Shown here: positions 39,299 to 50,860 of the stretch, in pieces | Position numbering within the stretch: position 1 is the stretch's first letter | Layout: each line of letters opens with the position of its first letter | Notes under the pieces: generated by a model | Seen by the model: only the letters and a program-made list of their open reading frames with translations | Database searches by the model: none | Told to the model about the DNA's origin: nothing | Assembly (NCBI RefSeq): GCF_041296385.1 | Contig: NC_091014.1 | Span: 47,262,078 to 47,326,077, forward strand | Direction: 5' to 3' | Length of the DNA: 64,000 nt | DNA from: Aphelocoma coerulescens | Taxonomy: Eukaryota; Chordata; Aves; Passeriformes; Corvidae | Program-made: the position numbers and the translations under genes

Positions 39299-42200
39299 GT
39301 TAACATCTCAAAGCTTGCAGAGCCCTGCTTTTGGTCCTGGAATTTTGATGGGAGCTTTGCTTTTGTTTCAGATTCCCAGGAAACTCTGTATTGAGAATGC
39401 TCTTTGGCTTTTTTAAAGTAGCATAAGAACTCTTGTTATCTTATAGGTTAAGAAAGTTCTGAGCTGTAGTGATTTCCCTCTTCATCTTCCCTGAGATTTT
39501 ATTTTTTTAATTTATTGTGTAGATTTGCTTTTTCTCAATCGTTTTTTAATCAGAATTTGTTGTGAACTAGTTCCCATCTTGTTCCCTCCCTTTTGTGCTG
39601 GCAACTTTTGTAACTGCTGCCATCCACAATTTTGAGAGCTTTAACTCTTGCTTGGCTGCTAGGAAATGTTTCTGGTTAATGGCTTCAGTAAAGGTGACTC
39701 AGACTTGAGGTTACTATTGCAGGATGTGTGTGAAGATGTTGCTACTGGGGAGCCTTTGATGAAAGGCTGGGTAGCTTTTGGCTGGGGAAAGGGCAGGTGT
39801 AGGTAACCGTGCCTCAGGGCAAGAGAAGGACCATGTGAGCTCCTGGGGCTCCTCCTTGTGTTTCCTGTGCCGTTCTGTGGTTTTGCCCCATCTTGCCTGG
39901 GGTCAGACAAGAGTTTCCTGGACTGTAGTTTTTTTCTGCCAGCATAGTTCAGTGTTACAGCAAATGAGTATTAAGCCTACAACTCTTAGTTGTCAACTGA
40001 ATGCTCTGAAGGCTCTTTATCAGTTTGAAGAGGGTAGAACTGTTGAGTGGAGAGGAAGGGCTTGTTGCTCAGTTGTTGTTTTGTTTGAAAATTTTATCCG
40101 TCATGGATATGGGGACAGTTCCCAGCAAATTTTAAATCTCACCAACACAGGAAGTGCGTGTGGGAAATGGAGGGAGGGAGGGGATCTCTAATCATGTGCA
40201 TTAGGAAAAGGGTTTCACAACTGTTTTGCCTCTGTGCTTTCTGATAGATGGCACCATATTGCTAACTCTCTGAACTGCTTGTATGGGGAGGGAAGGGAGC
40301 AGACTATGACAAACAACTAGTGGAAAGTAATTTTTCTTTGTGTCAGTAAAATTGAATAATAGAGAAGCATAGCAGAAGCTCCTTTTGTGAGTGGTTGGTT
40401 TCTAATGTGTATTTGTTATTTTAATTAACGCTTTTTTTCAGCATTAACAAAACCCAAAGGATCCTGACTATCTCCAGGAGAGGCATAAAGAGGGACAAAC
40501 CGATTAATCCTAATCTTGGCCATTGTGAAAGGTTTTATATATAGTCACTATGATCTCTACTCTGACTTTTTAATCCGGGGTCCTGAGAGCTGAATAGCAA
40601 TTCTCACTGTTCCAGAATGCTTCTGCAAATCCATATTGATACATCTTTTGCAAAGGTTCCCTTTGAGCCCCCTCCTGCCAGACTTTTGTAAGCCTCTGAA
40701 TTGCAGACAGTTACAATCTCTGAGCTATGTCTAGCAGGTGCCAGCATTGTCTGCATTTATTATTGTGTAGTAAAAACGTAAGGAATATGATTAAGGACTT
40801 CCCCCATGGTGGAGGGCATGTTACCTATTTCCTTGAGCTTTGCAGGCAAGGCTAGGTTAAATGTAGCTTTGTTGGAATTTAGATTTTTTGGTTTTGTTTG
40901 GTGTTTGATTGAGTTTGGGAGGGGTGTCTGGTTTTCTGTATTGTTTGGATTTTTTTAATAATCAAGAATTGAGTAGCAGTATGGAAGTTGTTTAAACTCC
41001 AGTTAATAATTCAGGGAAGAAGAGATCCTATAATTTCCAAATCTTATAACTTATCTGAGAGTATCCAAAATTCCTCTGGTTACATTGACCTGGGATCTGC
41101 TTGGGATCCTTGTAAATGCTGTGTCATTTTTATTGGTATGTGTCAGGGTTCTGGTGTTTGTACGTTCATTATCACTGGTTACATTAGCATTTAAGCAAGT
41201 TTACCAGATGGGATGGAAGGACTAAGGAAAATATATAAAGTGTTTCTTGTTCTATCTTGCCCTCTATAGGGGTAGCAGATCATGGATTTCATTTAGGTTC
41301 ATGCTAAGATCTGTGTCTTGGTTTGATAGAGATAGTTAAGATATTTAGCTTAGCTCTATTAAGCTTCATTCCCCAGCTGAGTGCAGGGGTATTTCTTCTT
41401 ATGCAGTACAGGAAAACAATTTTGTTTTTTTCCTAGGACAGAAAAGGGAGATATAAACATTAGAAAGCCTGTGAAACAGATGGTGATTTAACAGGTAAAG
41501 TTATTACAGATAGGATGGCAGTCATTCAGACAGAAGATGTGCAAATCATAATAGCTTCTCAGGTGCATATGCATGATACGAGCTGTGTTACAGAGCAGGT
41601 CAAGCAATCAGTTTTACATTCATATCCTGAGCCTCAGTCATTTTTGTTAGATCACTCTCCTGTGAGCTGCTTATTCCATCAGGGCATGGAAATTTATTCT
41701 CAAATGAAGAGCATTTGTTTGGCAAAAGAAACAGGAAATTCAAACTGGTTTGACCTGTTTCTAGATGACCAAGATAAAACTACTTTTAGTCTAGTTGGGA
41801 TATGGTAGCAACTTATTCTTTAAAATACAAATGGAGCTTTTAACTTTAGTAAGGTAACAAAAATATTGCAGATATTCTTATGTGTAAAAGAATATCCATA
41901 ATATTTTCCCACTGTTCTTTCATGTTTCTAAGGTGCTTTTCATTAGAAATATCCTAGTTTTCTTTTTAAGCTTTTATGTATAGGTATGGACCTGCCTATT
42001 TTCTCATCCTCTGTAGAATCTATTCATTAGCACAATGTCATGTAGATGAGTCTTAAAGTTCTTTGGATAAAGAAAGAACATTTCCAAATATTGAAACATG
42101 TATAAATGGATGTGCCATCATCTCCCTGAATTTTCCCTGCAGAAAGCCTGCGACAGGAACTTTGATCTTTTGGACCATTCTTATTATCTCTTTGGAGTGT

Positions 42201-44289
42201 CAACACTCAAACTGTGTGATAAAAATGTCAGTGGCAATGTTATCCATTTTTGTGTTGATCACTTTCACAGAAGTATTCACCAACTGAGCCTATTTCTCAA
42301 ACCCAGGTCATATTTGAAGCACTAAATCCTTCATTCATTTCTTTTCTGTGCAACTGCCAAAATTTCCTCTTGCTACAATGATGTTGATAAGTCACTCTTA
42401 AAACTAAATGTACTTATTTAATACAAAATGCAAAGCAGGTGTGTTCATGCATTTGAATATGAAGTTCTGCCTCATTTCTTTTTATTTTTTTTTAAAAAGG
42501 AGATTAGCAATGACCTCTGTGATGGAAGAAAAGTAAATTGAATTTGATACCAGGGAATATTTTACTGAATGTCTTTTCAACTCACAGTTCAATAAAATTT
42601 GTCAGTTGCTGTGGAAGTATTTCCAATTTGTCTGGTAAAGTACCACAATTATAAAAGACTGACAAAAATTGGAGCACAAACTCTTCAGCCAAGTTCAGCG
42701 TCAGAACCAACAGGTGAGAGCACTGTAGTTCTAATCTATTTTAAAGTAGCTGATGATCTAGAAAACCTGAGCAAGACTTAGATGTGTGAATGCCAGGATC
42801 ATGAATATATGCCTTCTCAAATGCCAGCCTCTGGTAGTTTTGTTAGTGCTTCTAGGTTTGACATACCACAGACACCTGGGAGTAACATAACTGAGAGCAC
42901 CTTCCTTACCTGTGAAAAAACTCTGCCATATTTCAGGGGTTGAAAGCATCAGGTGCTCAGGAGCCCCAGTAACCCTGCTTGTGCCATGGTACCCCTCTAG
43001 CTCCCAGAGGTAACCACTTGCAGGGGGTGGGAGTGGAAGATGCTCTAGAGGAGGCCCAGGACAGTCAGCAAGCTGCCTAGGACTTTTATCCCAAACAAAA
43101 TAGGTACCTGTGGAAGTGACAACGAGGAACAAAAGTGACAAAGGAGATGTGACTAGACTAGGCTTCCATTGAAATAAGTGGAAGTCATCACATTAGATGT
43201 GTAAGTAAAACGCAGCAGAAGCAAAATGAAAATTATCTAATTTTTCCCCCAAACATTGCATAATTTCCATCTTTGACTTTGGAAAAGAGCTAGTATGTTA
43301 TTGTAGGACCAATAAAATGGGTAGATTTGGGTATATAGTAAGTCTGTTGTGTATGTTCTAAAAAGAAAAATCTAAACAAGGCCTTAGTAAGACAATAGGA
43401 TACATTTTACAGAAAATATAAATATTTAAGGCTTGAAAATAAGGCAAAGCGTGATAAATGCTAGAGGGGTTTACTAAAGGTGCATTGTGCCAAGCAGAGA
43501 GGTTATCTTTGCTAAAATTAATGAATTTCTAGACCAAGCAGGTTTGGTTTACATCATCTGACTGTACTGGGTATCTGGTAATTAGTATCTGAACATTAAT
43601 AGTCAAAAGTGGAAAACTGGGGATCTGCATAAGTAATAGTAGTGATTAGCTGAATGAAAGACAGCACTGTTTAGTCCCAAATGAGAAAGTACAGGGTTGT
43701 GCAGGTGTCACTGTTGGAGTTCCTGGAGGCTGAGTTTTGTGATCAGTCTTAAATTTTTCAAATGACTTACTTGGGCATTGGAAATGAGAGCAAGTCGATG
43801 AAATTTACTCCTGAGAAGGAAGAGAGTTGAGTCAATTAGTTGATCACTGAATGACTAAGTCACTGTTATTATACATCAGTTGGAAAGGGAGATGGAAAAT
43901 CATAGGATGCATTTGAATTTGATTCTGCCCAGCTATTTTATACCGACTAAAGCACGTTTAGTTTTTTTGTGACCTAAACTGCAACAGTTAGGGTTATTCT
44001 CACAATAAATCCTTTTCTTTTGCCAGTAAGAGCCTTGCAGGTATGCATAGGCATATCTTAAATACTTTGCTTTACATGCAAATGAACCTGGCAGTGCAGT
44101 CATATGAGGAAAAAAAAAGGACAGGAAAGTACTTTGGGAGACTTTACCCTGTGTGCGTGATGGTAGGAAGCATGGATTCTTCTGCAAATTAAGCTGACTA
44201 CCTCAGATTTGACACAGTGGTGAGTGGTTTGCAATGCGGGCTTGCACACCTCTGCAAACAAGACCATTTTTCCTGCAGAATCAATTTAT
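39299..44289. other. AT-rich unique DNA, no gene recognised
   Basis: Open frames on both strands (for example 39778-40191 plus and 42758-43141 minus) begin at TTG codons and show no domain. A possible ancient-repeat remnant lies near 43161-43188 (ggcttccattgaaataagtg followed by gaagtcatc). Nothing else was recognised. Confidence 0.5.
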
Positions 44290-44760
44290 GAGAACAGATC
44301 AGAGAGAACTGGAGGGAAATGGTACAAAGGGGAGACTGAGAGAAGAGTGGTGCAGATAAGGAGACAGAAGAAACCAGAATATCAAAAAGATGGAAGGGAG
44401 AATAGTATAAAGATGAGCAGGGATAAGGGGCTCAGGAAGGAGGAGATGAAAAAAAGAGGAGAGGGCATGAGGGAAGGCAGGCAGAGGAAGGTTTGTGTGA
44501 ATGCCAGTAGGAGCTGCTGAGAAAAGGCTCATGTGCACTGCAGCAGCAGAGGACGATGCAGGATGGATGCACGTACTGGGGGAGGGGGAGAGGCAGTGAA
44601 TACTCTCAGCAGGAGGGGGAGAGAGATAGATGGCAAACATACATAGAGGAGTGGTGGGGAGAAATAGTGGATGTACACAGCAGGGAGAGAGCAAGTGAGA
44701 GAGAGACACAGCAGATGCACACAGCAGGGGGGAGAAATGCATAGAATGGGGGGGGGGCTG
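44290..44760 (+). repeat. Purine-rich tract
   Basis: About 470 bp in which the plus strand is mostly G and A (agagaactggagggaaatgg, gggagactgagagaagagtg, aggaaggaggagatgaaaa). Such polypurine tracts can adopt triplex (H-DNA) structure. The minus strand is open for 185 codons with a Pro/Ser/Leu/His-rich translation; that follows from the composition and is not a gene. The second half is an imperfect minisatellite. Confidence 0.8.
44530..44735 (+). repeat. Degenerate minisatellite, about 6 units of about 35 bp
   Basis: Related units begin near 44530, 44566, 44600, 44635, 44671 and 44715. Each has a CA-containing head (atgtgcactgcagcag, atgcacgtactggggg, atactctcagcagg, acatacatagaggag, atgtacacagcagg, atgcacacagcagg) followed by a G/A-rich tail (ggggga, gagaga). 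Spacing is about 34-44 bp and unit identity is modest, so the array is old or has grown by unequal slippage. Confidence 0.6.
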
Positions 44761-45014
44761 CACAGGGAAAGTATCAAAAAGCCTCAACAAAATTTTACAA
44801 TAAAAGAATAAGAAATAATAAAATTCTTGATTTGAACATTTATCATTATTTAACACAGGAAATCAAGAAGAGAATTGAAGAGAATTTCCATTAGTTAAAA
44901 ATTTTAAGCACTTCAAATGTTAATAGTGTTTGGTTTGGAATAAGACTATGCTTGACTTAATGAATTCCTCTTCGCATTTGCAGTGAAGCAGATGTCTGCT
45001 TTCTGTGTCTGACA

Positions 45015-45056
45015 GGGGACCCAATCCATTGCTTTTTGACGTCAATAGGACTGGGG
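45015..45056. repeat. Possible ancient amniote repeat remnant
   Basis: caggggacccaatccattgc followed by tttttgacgtcaataggact resembles old dispersed sauropsid repeat phrases of the form GGACCCAATCC and TGAAGTCAATGGGACT. The identification is from memory and low in confidence. Confidence 0.35.
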
Positions 45057-48000
45057 CTTTTTCAAGGGCATGCATTTATCTTGTCAATGTGGTCTAACCA
45101 GCCGGCCTCGCTTCACTGCTCTGGTCTCACACAGGTGAGGAAGGTGGGTGGGAAGTGTTGTCACCTAAAGTTTCTGAAATCTAACAGCTGTCACATGCTT
45201 CTCAGTACTCTTATGCATGTTTGGGCACTGATCCCTGTTACTCAGTGCAGCAGTTGAGGGGAGGTTGCTGTGATGTGCCTCTGTGTGTGGCTTGTTGAGG
45301 TATCTGGCACCAGCCCAGTGGCACAGACAAGGTTAGACCACCTTGATGATAAGTAAAAAGCAGCACCAGTAAGAGAGCAGTCAAATGATAAACTAGGTTA
45401 AGGAACAGTTTTTAGAGGATCCTTTATTCTGTTATTGTTTTAAATCATGTGTATGTTTCCCAGATGCTGTGGAAATTATACAGGAAAACTCCAGCAATTT
45501 TTATGAGCATAACATGAACTCCACTGGTATGCATATGGAGAGAACACTGTCACTGGAGTCATTTTGTTAGTACACCTGTACATAAAGTTGCTTTTCTGTT
45601 ACTGAGCTGGCAATTCAATACAAAAAAAATAACATGGAAAAAAGGGACTGGGAGACACTTCTCATTTGTAAGGACACAATGTCGGTACAGTAAAGGCATG
45701 AGGAACAACTGGAGGTTGAAGATGCTGTTTCTTAACAAAGCAAGGTTTGCTCCAATGGAAAGGGGGTGTCCCTGTGAAAGAAAAAAAGTGTGAATGGATG
45801 ATTTGGTTTGTTTTTGTGGGTTGAATCAAAGGAATGTATGGAAGTTGGGCATCAATAGGAAAGTCTCTTTCTCCTTCAAATGGTTTATAGCCCCTAAAAT
45901 GGTTTCTTGCCATTGCTGTGAGAAAGGCTCTACGTAGTGCTGATAGCACGCTCTTGAAGGGACAGTGTCCAAATTCAAGGGACAAAGTGAGTACAGTCAA
46001 CGTACCCATGCAGGCCCACACCTTTGATAATGGAATGGGAATGCGAGGTTTATGTATCTTCAGTGAAACAGAATAGTGATTGTATTACTCTAAGGTGGAA
46101 ATGTAGTAGAAGACATGCTCAAAAAACAATAACTGTTCTTATTCATATCACTCTTTCCCTTCCTTCTGAATTCTTACTTATTCTGAAAGCTCACAGAGAA
46201 AAGATTTATTCAAGTTTCATTTAACCTCTGCAATATGTTCTGTGGTTGCTGCCATCCTCCTATGGTGTAAGGAGCTTCATGGAGCACTGTGCTCTCTGGC
46301 CAAGCAGACACAGCAAAAAGAGAGAGAAGGTGGATGAAAGATGTGGGTTTCAAGAGAGAAGATGTGTATGTCAGAGACTGGTATCAAAATGCCAGTGTTG
46401 TAGATCATACTGAGAAACAAGGAAGTTCTAGAAGGGTCTGTTTGTCTTGTCCAGATTTGGAAGGATCTCACTGCCCATTTCCTTCTGCCATGGTGAAGCC
46501 TGTTATGGTTTGATAAGCAATGTGGAAAAGGGGGGAAGGAGACTCTCCTGCCAAAAAGACTCTTTGTATTTTTGGGCAAGTGGAACCAGAAATAAATATG
46601 GTGTGGTGGGACTGATGCATTCAATTAGATTTTAGTATGTCTGAAAGGGCAGTTCAGAGACAAGCTGGGCCTTCTGCTTCTGTGTTCTGAGGGTCTATTA
46701 GTGATCTTAGTGTGAGAGCTGTATGTATTAATTGCCTGAAAACATACTTCCATCAGTCTTCTGCTAGCTCAGGGTGATGCGTTTATGCTCCTTTTTCTGA
46801 ACTGATTGAATAGAAGGATTTTGCTTAGATGCTACTGCAATGGGGAAAGGTTCATTCTGGACTGCTGTCATGACCATCTCCACCCTCAGAGGTTCTGTTC
46901 CCTGGTAGAGTCAGCCCAGGCTTCTCTCACTCTGTGCCCTCATGTTGTTTTGAATACAGCAGGGCATGGTTAAGCCGCTTGAGTAGCCAAAATAAGTGCT
47001 GATGACTAAGTGCTCTCACTTGCACACATATACAACCACATTTTCAGAGTGCTTCTGGGGTTGAGGCAGAGGGAGGAACTCGCACCACTCCTGGGAACTG
47101 TGCAAAGCTGTCTGAAAGTGATGGGAGGATGTGTCTTTAAGCTGGGCCCAGTACACATAAAAGACTAAAAAATTGCTTTTTGAATGGTAAAAATAGCTAG
47201 GATATTATTATTGTCTCCTTTTGTGTTGGTAGAATAAGTTTTTTCTCTCTTCTTAGATGCTTTACATCTCTACATGATTTTCAAAAGTAAAAATCCTGAA
47301 AGTCCAGATGTCTGAACGGGACTTGGAAAACATCTGCCTTTGAATTCTGACAATTCTGATTTGTGACCGATGTTAGCCTGGGAAAGCAAGGGTTATCTTG
47401 GGCAATTCAAGTGTGACAAGATGAGCTGAATCTTATTATCAGAACCCCCCCAAAAAAAAAGACTACAGTACAGGGAATCAGTAAATGGGGGTGATTTAAA
47501 AAAACCCCAGTAGATACAGCTTCAGTAGGCCTATTACAAAAGCAAAAGCTTAACTGATAATATCAGATGGGTGACAGCTGATAACTCGTGATGCGAATGT
47601 TGCCACTATATGGAACGCATGTGTGAATGTTGTGGGGACAGGAACAGCATTTGGCCTCAGGTACCACAATTGCTCTGCAATTCTCTGATGAAATCTTTGC
47701 TTTTCAATAACTGTTTAGTTTCTTTAAGGTATGCTTATATGTCAATAGCACAACAAAGTGTTTTGTGACATATATTCTCCTGCATAGGTAAGTAATGCAT
47801 CAAAAACCCTGAATCTTGTTTATGAAGTGACTGCTGTGAAGATTTAATTCTGGACGGACAAGCTTGAGAAATACCTGTAAAATACTAAAACCTTTCTGGT
47901 TTTCATCAGCTTCTCTATTGAAATTAATTTTACTGAATATCAAATTAGGTGCTGTTTGTTTAACTACTTGAACTGTAGGGGTTACATGCCAGATAAAGAA

Positions 48001-48574
48001 AAGTGTTCTGAATATAAAATAGTGCAAAATTAAGTCATTTTAAAATGAGAATGAATACTGTGAGAAAAGCTCAGTCCCCTTCAGCTCTGATTAGTGACTG
48101 CATGATACTTAAAGGGATAGGCTTGAATATGAATATGGTTGATGTGTCCTATCTTCAATCTATTCTACAAAAATTAGAATTAGGCATAAAGCATAAATTA
48201 CCTCTGATTCTGTCATTTCATAAGATGTTCTGGGCTTTTTTGGGTTTAGAATTTTTTAATTTTTGTGAGGCATGTGTGTTATTTGTTTTTAACTTCAGCA
48301 TTAGCAGTGTTGTGATTTAAATTAACCTTCTCATATTCAGAATGAAATTAGAGGACCTTATCTGGATGTTGATTGCAGTTTTGCTGATTTTTGTTCAGAA
48401 CAAGGTAGCGTGCAGAAATTATAGCGTCTTTTTCCCTGTCAACAAGGAGAGGAAAAAACGTATAACTCTCACATATGATGAAAGACTGGAAGGAAGAAAG
48501 AGAGGAAGAGAGCAAAAAGTAAAATGGTAGGTAGGGTAAAGAGAGGAGTGTAATGCAGCTGAATTTCTGTGCAT

Positions 48575-48602
48575 TTAAGTCCCAGCGCAAGCTGGGACTT
48601 AA
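48575..48602. repeat. Perfect 12-bp inverted repeat with GCAA loop
   Basis: The arms TTAAGTCCCAGC (48575-48586) and GCTGGGACTTAA (48591-48602) are exact reverse complements around a 4-nt loop, GCAA. An additional 5-bp pairing, CTGTG (48567-48571) with CACAG (48603-48607), lies just outside, separated by a 3-nt bulge on the left. The total stem is about 17 bp, shorter than a normal microRNA precursor. GCAA belongs to the GNRA class of stable RNA tetraloops. No function can be assigned. Confidence 0.9.
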
Positions 48603-49580
48603 CACAGCAACGTGACAAAAATGTCAATTATGACCATTTCACTGCTATGTAACTAAAAGGAAAGGCCTGCTCACCTCTGGATATATGGCAATATCTTGAT
48701 TTCAGTTATGTTATTGAAGTTGAATTTAAGTAATGTCGTAATTCCAAATGTATTAAAAAGAAAGAAAGAATGGAGAGTTTATACGTGATCTTTCCGACCT
48801 ATCTCACCATTGACATCTCACTTGACAGTTCAAAGCAGTTAGAACATACCATGCAATTTTTAAAGTATTTTTTACTTCATTATTAGTAAGGGTTTTCTTT
48901 GTCTATATTTGCATCAATTAATGATACAATATGCACAAAAAGTATCTCAGTGACCTTATTTTGAAATACTGTTTTGGATATGTTTTTTCCTCCCTCTCCC
49001 CCCAATTATTAATATTGATTACAAATTCTGAGAATATTTTTCGATTCTATTTTAATTTTTTTCCTAGTCATTGTATTCAATCAGTTAACATCTTTCCTTT
49101 CAAATGTCTTTTTGTCTAGGGGCTTGGCATATGAGGGCATGATGAGAGAATTCAGAGCATCATCTTCTTTCTTTATTGTTTTTCTTGTGACAAGTTTTTA
49201 CCAGACTCTAGAGAAAATCAGTATATTTGAAAAAAAAATTAGACATCTCTTCCCTTAGGATTTTTTTTAGAAGATGGTTAAAATATTGACTTCCTGATAT
49301 ATTTTAAATAGGGAATAAATATTTTTACACCCTTAGAAATGCATGTTGTCTATGTGATTTGCATTAGACTGGAGTAGGATTGTAGCAATAGCCTGTATTT
49401 AGTATTCCTCAACTAATGACTCACACCATATAAATGTATCATATTCAATTCTGACAAATACAGCTTTCCTTATTTCCTAAATGTGCTTTCATTTAGGAAA
49501 TGAGTTAAAAATAAATATGACAATTACACATAAGATAAAACTCTGACTTTGGGCACATTTGGAAGAGTATATGACAATAA

Positions 49581-49620
49581 ATCTGTGAGTTGAGAGAATA
49601 ATCTGTGAGTTGAGAGAAAT
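49581..49620 (+). repeat. Tandem duplication of a 20-bp unit
   Basis: atctgtgagttgagagaata (49581-49600) is followed at once by atctgtgagttgagagaaat (49601-49620). The first 17 bases are identical. This looks like a simple recent duplication. Confidence 0.9.
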
Positions 49621-49875
49621 TCTTCCTACCCTGTTAATGGATACCAGCTTGGTTCCTCTCTTGAAGGATACTCAGGATGGTCTGGGAAGAAAAGGCCCAG
49701 TGAAATTCTTGGCTTTTGTGATGTCTTGTGGCGTTAAACTCTGAACTAAATTTGTGTAGTAAAAGCAATGGTTTCTTTTCAAGAGGCTAAAAATGCATTA
49801 CTACATTCAAAAATTACTTTTTGTGTGTGTTGTGAGAAGAATTAGCCACTCATTTTTGCTCTACAATATGTGTAT

Positions 49876-49897
49876 ATTTATTTATTTATTTATTTTT
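49876..49897 (+). repeat. ATTT microsatellite (about 5 units)
   Basis: Five consecutive ATTT units run from 49876 to 49895, then two more T. Confidence 0.9.
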
Positions 49898-50524
49898 GCA
49901 GATGGGCACCCCAACTTAAGAGGCTCCTGACCAACTGTGAGGTCTCAAGTAGGCAGAGGGAAAGATACCATGTCCTGTATTCTATATTGTTTTCTTTTTG
50001 TCATCAGTCAGAGCAGGTCAGTTTTCTAATTATAGGGTGAAATGTTACAGATAGAATATAAGACATAAGGAATGAGAATAAATGAGTGAAAACCTGTTAG
50101 TATGCCTTTCTAAATAAGCAATAGGAATTGCATTTAAAATGCTAGGTGCAATATTGTATCGACGACTTGAGAATGTTGGAGACAATACAGAAAAACCTGA
50201 GCATTAAAAACACTTTTAAAAGGCAAAAGCAAAAAAGGCTGAAATTTCTTCCATCAAATAAATGAGTTATTGTTAGCATTTTTTTATTAATAACAGATTA
50301 TTCAGTAAAACAGGAAGGTGAGGTGGTAGATTCCAAATGTTTGAAAGCGTTCTTCCAGAGGGCTTCTGTGGAATAGTACTAAAACCAAATTGAGTTAATC
50401 AAATGTGGTATAGTAGGAAATAGTTAACAGGTCTTTGACTTCTAAATCTAATTTACTTTGAACTTCAGGCTGTTTGTCAAATTCTTTACCAAACAATCTT
50501 CAGAAAAAAATGAAGTCAGTGTAC

Positions 50525-50860
50525 CTAGATGACTTTGTGTACAAGGGCAGGCTGAACAGACTGGAGTTTTTTAAGCACAGAAGAGGTACATATGTGGGAA
50601 GTACTCTGGTAGAAGTGAATACAAAGATGACTGCTGCAGAGGGGATAAATATGGACTTATGAACTGGTAGACTTAAACAGGGGAGAAAAAGACCCTAACA
50701 CACAGAATTTCTTTTTTCCCCTCTACCACAGAATTTAAACTGTGGAATGCAGCTCTACTATTTTTAGATGGTCTCAAGTGCAAACTGATTTAAAAAGGGA
50801 CTGGAAAAACAGGAGAGACCTGGCTAATGAATAGCTATTGAAAACAATTGTGTGGACGCA
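50525..50860 (+). mobile_element. Probable ancient CR1/L3-like LINE 3' remnant
   Basis: Three phrases appear in the order expected at the 3' end of old amniote CR1/L3-type elements. These are gggcaggctgaacagactgg near 50546, aatttaaactgtggaatgca near 50731, and a final block tgatttaaaaagggactgga with ggctaatgaatagctatt near 50788-50840, which recalls the family phrases TTTAAAAAAGGATTGGA and AATGGCTATT. Divergence is high and coding content is gone. A plus-strand frame of 62 codons here is a by-product. The assignment is by recalled pattern, not by alignment. Confidence 0.45.

Larger units (their letters stand above)
44761..50524. other. AT-rich unique DNA, no gene recognised
   Basis: No supported gene. 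The stretch holds a possible ancient-repeat remnant (45015-45056), a perfect hairpin (48575-48602), a 20-bp duplication (49581-49620) and an ATTT microsatellite (49876-49897). Confidence 0.55.

Noticed and set aside
39778..40191. 137-codon plus-strand frame
   Set aside because: It starts at TTG, has no recognisable domain, and an overlapping minus-strand frame is also open.
44299..44856. 185-codon minus-strand open frame, the longest in the window
   Set aside because: It lies over the purine-rich tract and minisatellite, starts at GTG, and its translation is Pro/Ser/Leu/His-rich low complexity. The open length is explained by composition.
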